64,000 bases of DNA from Diplonema papillatum (GCA_030068145.1 JAPJBO010000459.1:62001-126000), one strand, 5' to 3'. Positions 51,873 through 63,214 are shown, counted from the first letter of the stretch. Notes: generated by a model not told the origin, from the sequence alone. A program made the numbers and translations.

Positions 51873-52469
51873 GATTGATGAGTCGAGCAGCCGCTCTTCT
51901 CATGCTTATCCGAACCCCCCCGGGTTACCACCCTCCATAGCCTCATCAAGTTTTGTTTCGTTGCATAAGCAACGACAAAAATACAGAAGCTGCGGCTCGC
52001 ACCTCCAGACCAGAAGTACACAACCGTACGTGTCTGCCAGATTGAGAGGAGCTGTCGCATCCCCCGCAGCCACCCAGTGTACGACTGGCGGAGTAATCGA
52101 GGAAGAGCCTTCTGGATAGTGGTACATACCATCCACCGTACACCACATGCTATACCATCCTACACCCCGTAGAGGATACTACGAAGTGCTGTTCGTGTGG
52201 TGCTATGCATACTGCATACCGTCCAGCAGCGCGTAGCAGACCTGTAAAGACAGGCGCTTCGTTCTGTGTCCCCGGTATGTGGCACTGACACGGTCGGTAC
52301 GTTGCACTCGTGCGATGACATCAGTACATCGTATCCAGCGCATTGCTATGGTAGTGCCGGACTTTTCGGGAGCCGCACTGCGGCGAAGGCGATTTGGCAC
52401 AGGCTGTGCACACCGGCTCAGGCGGGGGTTGCCGGCAACGAAGAGAGTTGCAGTATGGATAGAAGAAAA

Positions 52470-52560
52470 TCAGTGGTGTCAACCTGAGGTACTCTCAGGG
52501 CCGCCCGCGTGATAAAGCCGTTGAGCAGCGGCCGCCGGCTTGTCCGATTTACCACCTTTT
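52470..52560 (+). repeat. Intact (empty) form of the LINE target repeat
   Basis: GTGGTGTCAACCTGAG...CTCAGGGCCGCCCGCGTGAT, AAAGCCGTTGAGCAGCGGCC and GCCGGCTTGTCC run without interruption. The LINE sits between the two halves of this sequence at 7.65 and 13.3 kb. Confidence 0.75.
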
Positions 52561-53094
52561 TGGAAGTAGCTGGTTTTTTTAAAAATCAAACTACTCTGTG
52601 GAAAGTCCCTAACTCGCAGGGAAAGCTCCAGCCGGAGAGTCAGGTGAAACGCGCTAGCCGCGACACGACACGGCGAAGTACCACCAGGATTTCGCCGCAC
52701 GGCTCCCTCTCTTTCGGGTCCATACAAGTGTACTTGACCTGAAATCCCTTTCTGGTAATTCAGGATCGGGCCGGGCCGCGTCCTGAAGGATTGACACAGC
52801 TCGTCTTCCTTGCAGGCGTTTGTGTTTTCGCGCATGGTTAACGGGGTTCCTGGTGCTGCGATGTCAACACGGCTGCATCGAGTGCCCGAGGGATGGCCAG
52901 AAGTTTCAAGGTCTGAGGGGACTCCGCGCGCATGAGAGACGTTGCCACCTCGCGGGTGTGAGATTCTAATCCACGTCATTTGAGCCTCATCGGGCCCGCG
53001 CTGTTGTTGGGCCAAGTGACACGGCCGACCGTCGGCCTGTGAACCTCGGCTCGGGTTCGGGTGGACAACTTTTGCCGGCAACGAAGCAATCGAG

Positions 53095-56000
53095 CTACTG
53101 TCGCCGAGTCAGGCTATACACCCCGGCGGCGGCACCGGCCAACACGCTGGTCAAAGCGCACAGCTTCCCGATGCGGCAGCACAGGCTTCGACTTTCTGTG
53201 GGATGTGTCATCAAATAGACGATGTGCGGTTTGCGAGGGAGTGCCCGCAGTATCATACTGGTCGGCTAGTCATAGATGGATGGACGCCTACCGTAGGCAT
53301 CCATGGGCGGCTTCTCTGGGTGCGTGGCCATAGAGGATTTTTAGGAGGGACTTTCGTTGAGCGCAGTCCCCTGGATTGATTGTTGCTGCTCATCATTTTC
53401 CTTCAGCATTGCATGTCTGCTAAGCGGCAGTCATAGCCTCACGGTCGGTGGTCTTCCCCTTCGTTTACTTGTAAGGGGGGGGATTGCCACCGTAAAAAGA
53501 AGACAAGTCAGTGCTGCCTAGCGAGTCGCAGTCACAATCAGGGTGAGTGCCCTGAGTTTTTTAGCTGATTGCTGAGACACGGTTGCAGCCTTCTTCCCGT
53601 GACGGATTCGCCTGTGCTCTAGTAACACGGGTGGTCCTGGCTGTGACGAGCTACGAACAGCCGCCTGACAAACCAGACTCACACCGCAGTCCTGTCTGCA
53701 GACACTCAGGTTCCGCGCTGATGATGGTCCGATTTATGTGTCCGTGGCTTAAAGGACCGAAACACAGCGCAGACGGGACCAGTGCGGTGTTGAGCACATA
53801 CCCATTCCAAGCACGTTCTTGCAATCCCTACCCCGAAACCCCCGTATTGCGGAATTGGGTTTGTGTGCTACGTGCTGCTACACCGTGTAGAGGATACAGT
53901 GCTGCTGCTGTGCTGCTGTGTGGTGGTGTGCATGCATACACATACGTGCTACTGCTACGTACACCCACGAGCATGTACTGCTATGCACTGTGCTGCTACT
54001 GCTACATGCACCGCTGCTGCTACGTGCAACGCTGCTACGTGCTGTACTGCTAGTGGAAACGGCGAGGGCTACATCTTATAAGCGTACTGGACTTTTGCCG
54101 CAGTGGCAAGTTGTGTAAGCCCTGTCCGGACCGTTTCGACACTCAGGGCAAATCAAGCCAGACCAGACTGCGCTACTTGGGCCGAAGACAAAACAAACAG
54201 CGATGAACGGTGCAATGAATACCTTTTCCGATGTAATCGTCAGGGTATCGGCAAAGCATTGCGATGCTGACCGGCAGATCGTCGATGTCGTTGACCTGGG
54301 GTAAGAATTGGCATATTTCGAGGTAGAACTCAGAGGAAGGAAAGGGGGATGCAGAGGTTGGAGGGGGACACCGTAGTTTAGTGTTTGGGCGCGATTCTGC
54401 CTCTCATGCATGTTTGACAACAACAGGAAGCGTGGACAGCATTTTCTCTATTTTTGGACAACAATTCTAGGTGTTGTAATTGCTGGCCTCAAAGCCGCCA
54501 CTGACGAGCTTGCTCGATCGATGGATGGTCCTGGCTGTGCCGTGCTACCGGCTGCCTGACAAACCAGACTCCCACCGCTGTCCTGCCGGCAGACATTCCG
54601 CACTTTCGCGCTGATGGTCCGCTTTCTGTGACGGACCGTTGCGGTCTTGAGCACATACCCATTCCAGCGTGCGGTGTAAACAAGCCCTGTTTGGTGGAGT
54701 TCCGCGCTCCTGCCGAATTGATGGCTCACAAAATGGATTTGCCTGCGCTCTCAGCAGCGAATATTCAATGGGAGAACATTGAAGGCCGAAGTGGAGAAGA
54801 TTTCGGTGTCAACAGCGATTGGACATGGGTCCATCGGTCCTGAGGCAAGGTGCTCTTTTTCTGCAACAGCACTACTGTTTCCGCACGCGCAGTTAAAATC
54901 AGGAAATCCAACTGCTAACAAAAAAGGTGCCACGGAACTGCTGCTTAAGGCAGTGTGCAGGCTAATCCACGTGGTTCATGTACTCAAAATATCTCAGGAT
55001 CAGTCGTTTGAGTCTTGATTGGCTGATGCGGTAGCCAGGAGGCCCAATTTTCCCCAACTGCGGCAACTCCCAAGGTACCAGCAAAGCAGCTTCCAGGACT
55101 TAACCGTGGCTTATCCTTTGGATGGCAATTCAACACACCTCTTTGAGCGAAGCTGACGGGGCGTAGCACGAGACCATCGCCGGGGGCCAGCATAGACACC
55201 GCTCCTTCGCAAACTCGTGGGGCTGGACGGAGTACTCTTGATCCTGCAACGCCGACAGGCCGTTGCCCAAGAGATCGACCTTCGTCATCACGAGGAGTGC
55301 CTGTGGTGAAGAGAAGTGTTGCACGTTTTCCTTCTTTCGAATCCGGCAACAGTCGTCCTCTTGAGGTGTGCTTTCGATTTACTTTGTGTCTAACAGGAGC
55401 AGCAGCTGGATCTGGCAGGTGAGCAGCGACACCTCCCCTTACTGCGAGCACAAGTGTGCCAGGGAAAGCCTTCCATTCGTCCATTCGCAGGCACTTCCGT
55501 TTTCAATCAAACGCATTTGTCCTTGCCTCTTGCCGACAGCAATGGTTGTAAATTTGTTGCATTCGTGTGTGGTCCTTTTAAGATGGATTGTGTCTGGCGC
55601 TCTCTCTTCCTTTGGATTGCCGCCCGAGGGAACGGGCTGTGCGCCGAAACTCGACGCCGGTCTCTCCGGATTGCACCAGGAGAGAACTTCGCGGCGGATC
55701 ACAAAGCACCCGCCCTGCACGAGTGTGTCCCTGGTGGTTGCCTTAGTGTGATTGTCAGGCCTTCGACTACCTGAGCAACGCACTATGCACGGCAATAGCA
55801 ATATGCCCTGCAGGATTTGCATAACTTTCAAACGTCGAAAAAAAGGCATACAGGCATCTTTTTCAAGCGCGCGACGAGCGGGTACTTTTCTGCCACGTAG
55901 CTGAAGCTGTAGACGTCATCGCCATCGTAAGAGAGCAGAACGGCGTCAATGTGCGACATGAAAGTCTTGTCCTTGAGTAGCGTTGCGACCAGCTTGTCCG

Positions 56001-57570
56001 GAATCTCGTGCAGCTGTCAGTGTTACGACTTGAGAGAGAGACCAGCCGCGAATAATACGCGGCCGCGAACAAGGAAAACAAAATAGCGCGTGCAAAGGTC
56101 GCGTGTATGGGGGGGTTTTGTTTGTGCGCACAAGCGGTTTCACCTGATTTGGTGAGTTGCTTTTCGTACGCTGCCAACTACTAATTTTTAGTACCAACAA
56201 TGCATTGTTAACACAAAGAACAATTTTCCTCTCTTTTTTTAAGCGCTATTTGCTGCGGAGTAGAAGGAACGTTTTGCGTTAACAACATGCTTTGTTGGTA
56301 TAGAAATTGGTTGGCAGCGATATCCATAAAACCTACAAAAGCAGGTGAGTCCCGCTGGCGCGCACAACCCAAAGAAAAGCGCCAATGGTCCGAACTACAC
56401 AGGAACTACGCTATAACGGGGCACGGCGCTATTGCACGGTACAACCGAAATGTGCGGCAAAAAGAGACGTGGGCTCCTTAGCGCGCACAGCCGGAAAAAA
56501 AAAAGCGGAATCCTGACGTGTAAAGTCAGGTTTGTTTTGGGCACGAAAGAAAAGGGGAGGTACGAGGCGGATTCAGTCAATTGCAGTCCCGTGCATACTG
56601 AAGTGTATGTCGCCGGTTGTTCAATCCGGAATCGTCGCGACACGCGATTGTCGGAAACACCGGTGCGCATATTTCTGCGGTCCACGAAGCAATTCCTACA
56701 GCAACAGCCAGGCGAACACCAACGACCAGCTCTCCGAGGCCCGCGAGGAGCTCGCGACAGAACGGGCAATCGCGGCCTCCATGGCGAGGCAGAACGCCGC
56801 GACCCTCGAGGCGCTACAGGTATGGGTCCCATTTACGGAAAAAGAATCTTGGGCAACGCTGTAAGATGTGCAGGACGGATGAGAACGCACAGGAACCATC
56901 GAAGCTCGAAAGGGACCAAGAACGCACCGAAGGGATCCCCCAAGCGCGACGCACGCGGCGGGGCTCTGTGTGTACTACCCTGTAATCAACAGCGATGTCG
57001 CCTCAGCAGGCACATTCGTGGATCTGCTCGGAAGTCCAGGCAAGAGCAAGCACGCCCGAGCCCCAGCGAACACGAGCAACAAGTTCACCTTCTCAGGATC
57101 TCTGAGGTTTTCACAGGCTCGTCGTGCATGTTTAGGCAGCACGGTTCGCGTTCTTTGTCTCGAGTTTCACTACTACACCGGATTATTTTTCCACTGCAGG
57201 CTTGGGGCTTGGTGCAAACCTGCCAGGGCTTGTCCTTCTTGGCCGGGGGACGTCACTCCATAACGGGGAGCGGTCTGCTGACGAATGGGGAGCGGGGCGA
57301 AGGTCACACAGATGGCAAACAGTGCCACCAGTACGCTGGTCGTATGTTTAACGCGACAAACGGACTGAGAAGTGCAAACTCTTACTCCACCTGAATGTAC
57401 CGTACCGTTTGCCGGGGGTCAGAGCCCCCCGGACCCCCCCCTTTGGAAGATTCGGGTGACCTAAACAAAAGCTCCTCGGGGTTTCAGAGGGGGAAAAGCA
57501 AATTGATTATTGAGACGGAATTTGGAAAACTGAGACAAAATCAAGCTAATAATAGCCTGTTTGTTCGTGC

Positions 57571-57604
<34 letters not shown>

Positions 57605-60600
57605 AGTGGGGGGGAGAAAGAAAAGGCGCCGACGTCACGGTTGTCTGTGTCTGGGTGGCCAACCTCAAGTTCTGCGACGACTTGACAGGTTCTGCTGGTT
57701 TCTTCTCCTTCCAGCTTGGGTCCTTCATTTTCGTCACGGAACTTGACATTTTTGCCCCGAGGTACGTAAGTGCTTCGGCCCATTCCACCTCGACTGGTGT
57801 TCAACTTGAAGATGGAGGCCCAAAGACGAAGCTTTTGGAAACTTCATGGGGATGATTTGTGCCGTTGAGTATCAGAAGAGGGGCCTTCCCCACTTCCACA
57901 TGCTGGTTTGGGCTGAAGAGAACGACGAACCGAAACCGAAGATTCCTGATCAGATGATCAATGCGCATCTTCCGGATCCGAAGACCTGTTTAAGGCAGTA
58001 TCGAAGCACTGCATGCATGTCTGATGCGAGGACATTCAGAATGCCATTTGCAAGGTGAAAGAGAATGATGGCGTTGCAAGAGTCAAAAGTCATTTTTCCG
58101 AAGGCCATGTTCGACCCTCGTTTTCAACCTGACAACAACAGAAGAACAGGCGCACCACCAGCGGAATACCAGAAAATCCAAAAAAAAATCTGGAAAGCCG
58201 AGAAGCTGCCCTTTTCAGTTCGTGACGTCAGTTATGCTGTCGCAAACAACATACACGTGCTGGTAAAATTTAATTCTGTTCGCATCAAAACTTGGAGCCG
58301 GTTGGGTCTCCAGAGGGGTTGGTTTTCACTCCTTTGTCTTTTCTGGCAGGAAACGCAGCAACAGCAGCAAGAACAGAAGCAACAAGCTCCAAAGGGGATC
58401 AAGTACTTCAAATATCTTTTCAGCGGCACGCTCTGAGTCTCGCGTCACTCCGCCTCCCCAGCTCGCAACCAACAGTCTGCTCTAGCAAGCCGGCTGCAAG
58501 TCCGCGAGGAACTTTCAATGGCAAACGCCCGACTGACGCGCCTCCCCAAACGTGAATCTTGCTCCTGGCCGGGTCGTATGGTACTGCAACAGCGAGGCAG
58601 TGATCTTGAGGGCTCGCAGGAGAAAGCACGACGACGTTGTTGTCATCGCGGTAGGCGAGTATGCACGGTGCCTACGGTGGAGCATGCCGACAAGCGATCT
58701 ATAAACCAGGCGGATGAGACGGCCTACGAGAGGGCCCATCGAGACAGGAACCCGAAAAAGCTCGATGTCGAGCTTTTTGGCTCGATGTCGAGCTTTTTGG
58801 CACTGGAAAAACGGCGAGGAACAGTGGGACTGTCAGCAGACAGCAATTTGCGCGGTACTGGCAGCCGCCCACCGAGCAGAGACGGGAAAGGGAGCCTCGG
58901 GAGACACGGAGGCGGATCGGGTGTACACTGACATCGACGAAACAGAGGGCCTCGACCACCCGGCGAACCAGCGATGCGGCACATCACAAACCGCGTGAAC
59001 GCATTGTGCGCCGCTCCGCTGCATGATGGGCATCGCTTGTCCTGAGATATCTTGACTGAGCTGACTAACTGCGAAAGGACGGTAGGCAAACAGTTTGAGG
59101 GGACTGACAATTGGCAGGGGAAAAGACAGAGAGACCCAAGCGGGTGATTTTTCAAAAAAAAAATATTTTTCGAAAAAATTGGCCCGAAAACAGTGTCCCC
59201 AGTCTTTTGAGGCACGTTTACGGCCAGGCATATTCCTAACTTCTCGGGAATTGGGAAAAAGTGGGAAAAAAGTAAAAACCACTGCCCTGAACCCCAGGGG
59301 AGTATGTAACCCTCTTTTCCACTTTCATCCACTGTTTTTCAAGGAACTTCAGGCAAGCGGAGTAAAAGGGACACCCAGGCGTGTCTGCGTAGTCTCTATG
59401 CAAAATGGAAATCCAAAATCTGAAGGGGGGGAAAAAGAAGAAGTGCGCGGTTGTGTTGACAGCGGCACTGGCCTTGGTCCACGCCCACCTCTTCGATGGC
59501 TGGCGCTGATGCTGACGCTGGTTCTGGCTCTGCTCCCGACTGCAAACTCACCTTTTTCGGCCACTGCGCCCTTCACGGGTCCGGACTAACTCTTGCTTTT
59601 CGCACTATCATCGCCGCGCTACTCAACAATAACGTTGGCACACCGAACATGCCAACAACACCGAGACTTTTCGACGGCTTACGGCCCGAGACCACGGTCA
59701 CCACAAGATGTCTGCACAAAATGTAATCACTGTGGCGTAAGGCTGCCGATCACAAATGCATCAAACCAGTCTTTCACAGCATCAACAAGATGGTTATGAT
59801 CCAACTTCAAAGGGTCGACAAGGACGGAACCGCAGACCGCACCGCCGTACACCCAGAGAGCACACAATCCGGTTACCAGGGCTGAACACGCAGCTGGATT
59901 TGAAGTCGGTGGCGGTACACACTGGCAGCAACAACGCCGGGAACTACCGCATCCACGTCTGCAACGCTATCGCAGACACTAACCAGCAACGGACGAGCTT
60001 TGACGGGCTACAAAAGTGCAGCACGGCTACCACGCTTCTTCTTACCTTCCGTCGGCAGTGGACTCGACGCAAGACCTACTCGAACCATACGAGGAGATGA
60101 AATGTCCCAAAATCCGAGCACTGCAGAATCTCCGCAACCCACTCAGTGCCAGTACTGCCACGCGCGCACGACGGAAACAGACCGTCTTGTGCGACGGGGT
60201 GATTTGCCTTGTACAAGTGCTAAGTATTCGTAGGAAATACTCATCTTCAAAAATCGCCAGAAATCGCCCTTTTACCCTATTTGGGGTGTACACGGGGTGT
60301 ACTTGGGAAGTTCTTAGTAAGTTCATCGGAAGTTAAGTCATCTACTGTGGATCACACCATTAGATACAACAAAAAGGGTTCCACACACCACGAGATCGAA
60401 GAGGTCGTTTTCCTCCGTCCCTGTCGACCTCGGGACGAGGCTGATGGAATGCTCCTTGGTCGGCTCGTACCCGTCCTCTGCGTGCGTGCAGTTCTCGCTC
60501 GAGGCGAGCCGCCGGCGGAGGCTGGTCTTGCCGCACCTCGGCGATCCGAGCAGCAGGCACTGCAGCACGTTCGGCAGCTCCTCGTCGGTCTTGCGGTACT

Positions 60601-61774
60601 CGCGCTTCTTTTTCCGCACGAACAGCCGGTTCGGGTCGTCGTCGTACCCCCAGCACCGCGCGAACACGACGAGGTGCTGGTGCTTGCAGACGGTGATGAA
60701 CCGCCAGCTCGACACGAACGCCTCCTTCGTGTACGGCGCCGGGTGCTCCCGCGACCCGGGGAGCCCGGAGACGTAAGCCCACGGCGGCTCGCCTGCGGAC
60801 GTCATCTGCGTGCTGGGCGTGAACTTCCAGAGGTCGTGCGGCGTCGGCGCTCCGTCGTAGATCCCCGAGAGGAACTCCACCCCGCAGAAGCTGAGCTGCA
60901 GCATCTCGGACACCGGGTCGAGCTCTATGTGCTCGAGGTCCGACGGAGACCAGGGGTTCCCGTTGGCGGTGTGGATCCCCGTTTCCCGCAGGGCCTTCCA
61001 CAGCCCCCGGAGCCTCTGCCAGTAGTCCTCGTGGTCGGCGGCCGCGAGCCAGCTCTCGCAGAGGGACAGGATCGCGTAGTTCGTGAGATGCCCGGCGAGC
61101 GACACGAAGTTGCTGATCTTGAGCTGCGCCTGCTGCTCCTCGATCGCGTGCCGGGTCTCCTCGACCTCCTCCTCCGACACTTCGACGGCCCGCGTCGCCG
61201 TCAGCAAATTCGCGAATTCGGCGTCATCGAGCGCACCGTCCTTGTCCTCGTCATACCACCAAAACAGCCGCTGCACAGCCCTCCACCCGACAGAAGTGAA
61301 GTTGCCCTGCGGCCGGTCCCACAGGACGTGGGCGGGGTGCTCAACCGCGTGATACAGCGACCACCAGAGGCCTTCGAGCTCCTCCTCCGACGACGCGGGG
61401 AACGTGCCCAAAAAAAATCGAGATTCGTTGAACCGCTGCTCCCACTCGTCGTAGGCTTCGGAGGGTGAGTCGGTCGACAGCACGACCGCGAAGGGCGCCT
61501 GCTTCGGTCCGGTCTGCGCGGCGGCCAGGGCCGAGCACTCGTCGGCGGTGCCCGAGAGGATGTACACCATCGCGTGTGCGTTCGGCGGCTTGCCGGGGAG
61601 CACGGTGACGGCGGCTTCGAGGTCCTCGTCGTCGACCTCCTCCTCGGCCTCGAACCGGAGGCTGCCCGCCCATCCGCCCTTCGCCGGCGCGCGGTTGCTG
61701 ACGCACGGGCAGAGCCCGAGGAACTGGATCAGCTTCTTGACGCCTGTCGGGTCGCCAGAGACCCCGACATTCAT
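53095..61774 (-). CDS. Miro (mitochondrial Rho GTPase), complete five-exon gene
   Basis: Exons 61,774-60,389, 56,013-55,852, 55,300-55,139, 54,295-54,223 and 53,195-53,095 join with every phase in register to give 627 residues, the usual Miro size. Order: degenerate N-terminal GTPase (residues 1-150), EF-hand DEDKDGALDDAE (near 174), helical ligand region, a second EF-hand position without acidic loop residues, then the C-terminal GTPase with P-loop GSPRCGKTS (near 411), HIDAVLLSYDGDD, the base-specificity motif TKVD (522-525) and VNDIDDLPVSIA. A final helix LCALTSVLAGAAAGVYSL before TRRQ is a tail anchor. Miro sits in the outer mitochondrial membrane and links mitochondria to transport and calcium. 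Here GTPase 1 has GDPTGVKK instead of GxxxxGK(S/T), and its N-K-x-D position reads STDS, so it should not bind GTP normally. Donors: GTGTGT, GTATGC, GTGTGT, GTATTC. Confidence 0.88.
53690..53850 (-). repeat. R5 copy in Miro intron 4
   Basis: ACACCGCAGTCCTGTCTGCA, TTAAAGGACCGAAACACAGC and CATTCCAAGCACGTTCTTGC are the complement of 240-410. Confidence 0.85.
53868..54056 (+). repeat. CTGCTA-rich cryptically simple sequence
   Basis: Irregular GTGCTGCTA, GCTGCTGTG and ACGTGCTAC repeats for about 190 bp inside Miro intron 4. Confidence 0.7.
54530..54690 (-). repeat. R5 copy in Miro intron 3
   Basis: Shares ACAAACCAGACTC, GCTGATGGTCCG and GAGCACATACCCATTCCA with 53,690-53,850, with several deletions. 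Confidence 0.75.
56702..56819 (+). CDS. Candidate coiled-coil exon on the strand opposite Miro
   Basis: Between the acceptor AATTCCTACAG and the donor CAG|GTATGG lie 118 nt encoding QLSEAREELATERAIAASM and ARQNAATLEALQ, a clean heptad pattern rich in Ala, Glu, Arg and Leu. It ends in phase 0. The next + exon (58,476) begins in phase 0 and continues the heptads. It lies wholly inside Miro intron 1. No gene name can be given. The same frame is open over only 110 codons, and overlapping + frames (up to 320 codons) look less protein-like. Confidence 0.45.
57235..57565 (-). repeat. Dispersed repeat R7 (reverse copy), followed by an A-run
   Basis: Complement of 15,630-15,915. A run of about 32 A follows at 57,571-57,603. 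Lies in Miro intron 1. Confidence 0.85.
57846..58060 (+). mobile_element. Helitron Rep-domain fragment (pseudogene)
   Basis: The + frame reads VEYQKRGLPHFHMLVWAEE, then IPDQMINAHLPDP. This is the second HUH motif region of the Helitron helicase-like N-terminal domain (usual form (E/Y)-F/Y-Q-K-R-G-L-P-H-x-H), including the downstream IxAEIPDP-like segment. The frame ends at 58,058 and later pieces (FPKAMFDP) are out of register, so it is a truncated relic. Helitrons are rolling-circle transposons that capture gene pieces. No helicase part was seen. Lies in Miro intron 1, on the opposite strand. Confidence 0.7.
58476..58551 (+). CDS. Candidate second coiled-coil exon opposite Miro
   Basis: After the acceptor GCAACCAACAG, 76 nt encode SALASRLQVREELSMANARL and TRLPK, ending in phase 1 before GTGAAT. 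It joins in phase and in heptad register to 56,702-56,819. A competing - strand reading of the same DNA (58,680-58,420) is also open, so the call is tentative. Confidence 0.35.
58763..58802. repeat. 20-bp perfect tandem duplication
   Basis: CTCGATGTCGAGCTTTTTGG occurs twice in a row; each unit contains the palindrome CTCGA(TG)TCGAG. Confidence 0.9.
59000..60050. other. Miro intron 1, no supported feature
   Basis: Frames of 75-200 codons occur on both strands, but none is recognised and I see no repeat shared with the rest of the window. Confidence 0.35.
60059..60200 (+). CDS. Candidate third exon of the gene opposite Miro
   Basis: The acceptor CCTTCCGTCGGCAG is followed by two bases that complete a phase-1 codon and then DSTQDLLEPYEEMKCPKIRA and a Leu/Asn/Arg-rich helix. 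It would continue the chain from 58,551 (C|TG, Leu). The 3' boundary is not fixed; GTs in phase 0 occur from about 60,181 on. Helical, unrecognised. Confidence 0.35.
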
Positions 61775-61959
61775 CTGCGTACCCCCCTTCCCCCCACCCC
61801 AAGTGATGCACTGGTCCAAAAACCTCGTAGGAGAAACCCCCCAGATACAGAGACAAATACTTGGGCGAAGTTTCAACGCAGCATTTTGAACAGTAGGGTG
61901 CGAAGGAAGTTGAAGACTCAGAGCAATCAAAAACTTCGAAAACACAGCACGAAGCACAT

Positions 61960-62328
61960 GAAGACCCCCAGCAACGCAAGCACGGAGGAATATCGGGTCT
62001 TGTACATTCTTCCGCACGAGTAGTGCAGTCTCGTGGTCGGAGAACCACAGCGAGCCGGGCGCCTGCTTCGGTCCGGTCTGCGCGGCGGCCAGGGCCGAGC
62101 ACTCGTCGGCGGTGCCCGAGAGGATGTACACCATCGCGTGCGCGTTCGGCGGAGCACGGTGACGGCGGCTTCGAGGTCCTCGTCGTCGACCTCCTCCTCG
62201 GCCTCGAACCGGAGGCTGCCCGCCCATCCGCCCTTCGCCGGCGCGCGGTTGCTGACGCACGGGCAGAGCCCGAGGAACTGGATCAGCTTCTTGACGCCTG
62301 TCGGGTCGCCAGAGACCCCGACATTCAT
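61960..62328 (-). pseudogene. Broken copy of Miro exon 1 (5' part)
   Basis: It repeats the start of Miro exon 1 from MNVGVSGDPTGVKK, with its upstream flank, exactly 554 bp away (ATG at 62,328 against 61,774). A 10-bp loss where the gene has CCCCGGCAAG shifts the frame after EAAVTVL. Similarity ends near KQAP. The copy cannot make the protein. Confidence 0.9.
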
Positions 62329-62594
62329 CTGCGTACTCCCCTTCCCCCCACCCCAAGTGATGCACTGGTCCAAAAATCTCTACGTGAACTTGCACTCTAA
62401 AAACGCTGGAGAAACCCCCCCAGATACAGAGAGACAAATACTTGTCCAAGCCTGGAGAGACTTCCGGCTTTGTATCTTCTTCGCACAAGTAATGCAGTCG
62501 TGATCTAGCTTGGTTCGCCATTTAACCTTCGTCCGCGGCTACCGGGTTTTCTGTGAGGACCACCTCATTAGAGGTGGACGTTCCCCATTGAGTA

Positions 62595-62985
62595 TTCCTC
62601 GTTCAAAAAATTTCTTGCCAGAATCTGGTGGACGGATACCCTACAGAGGCAAGAGTTCGTCCGTGGCAATCCGGGCTGTAGCGAATATAGGACAGGTCTC
62701 CCTAAAGACGTGCTGTCCTCCCCATTTGCGTACTCCTCGTTCAAAAATCTTCTTGCCAGAATCTGGTGGACGGATACCCTACAGTGGCAAGAGTTCGTCC
62801 GTGGCAATCCGGGCTTTCTCTTGGAATGCAGCATGCAGGACAGGTTTCCCTACTTAATTAGACGTGCTGTCCTCTTCATTGAGTATTCCTCGTTCAAGAG
62901 TCTTCTTGCCAGAATCTGGTGGACGGTCACCCTACAGTGGCAAGAGTTCGTCCGTGGCAATCCGGGCTTTCTACCAACACGCCGC
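62595..62985 (+). repeat. 138-bp satellite, three outlying units
   Basis: One standard unit, one with CTACAGTGGCAAGAG, and one diverged unit (GGACGGTCACCCTACAGTGG), matching 39,150-42,285 in the same orientation. The CTACAGTGGCAAGAG variant is absent from the main array. Confidence 0.92.
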
Positions 62986-63072
62986 AGGACAGGACTGCCT
63001 CAAGACGCATGCTGCCCCTCCCCCATTAGCGGACGCATTAACCTTGCCACCACGTCGCTTCAAGTGCTGCAG

Positions 63073-63200
63073 CAGAACGCCAGGAACGAAACGCATTAGC
63101 CCGCGACATTGCAAACGAAGAGCACCAGGTCAAAGACAAGGGTGGAAAGAGAGGCGCCCCACGCACAATGAAGCCCAGCGTCAGAGACTGGAGGTTATAA
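63073..63200 (+). CDS. Candidate terminal exon, helical protein
   Basis: The acceptor TTCAAGTGCTGCAG is followed by ERQERNALARDIANEEHQV, then KDKGGKRGAPR and DWRL before TAA at 63,198. Charged helix followed by a basic tail; phase 1 at its start. It could end the + strand gene whose exons lie in Miro intron 1, or belong to another gene. Unrecognised. Confidence 0.35.
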
Positions 63201-63214
63201 AGCAGGGCCACGCC

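Larger units (their letters stand above)
48235..53090. other. Gene-poor stretch upstream of the polyQ gene
   Basis: It holds an A-run (48,970-48,990), a 28S relic (51,790-51,872), the LINE-target repeat (52,470-52,560), an R1-like piece (51,380-51,510), and a duplicated segment GATTGTAACTGAAGATTTTC at 50,074 and 50,122. Frames of 100-200 codons occur (for example - 53,081-52,479 and - 50,039-49,644), but none is recognised. Confidence 0.4.

Noticed and set aside
52479..53081. 200-codon - strand frame, partly resembling 28S (GGACCCGAAAGA)
   Set aside because: The rRNA match is too short and the protein shows no family; neither reading is supported.
56432..57394. 320-codon + strand frame
   Set aside because: Passes through the R7 repeat and several low-quality stretches; the coiled-coil frame nearby is more protein-like. 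It could still be chance read-through.
58420..58680. - strand frame reading AYRDDNNVVVLSPASPQDH
   Set aside because: Protein-like and preceded by CCACCGTAG, but it conflicts with the + strand coiled-coil exon and has no partner exon; left open rather than annotated.
60281..61468. 395-codon + strand frame
   Set aside because: Antisense shadow of Miro exon 1, which has clear family motifs on the - strand.
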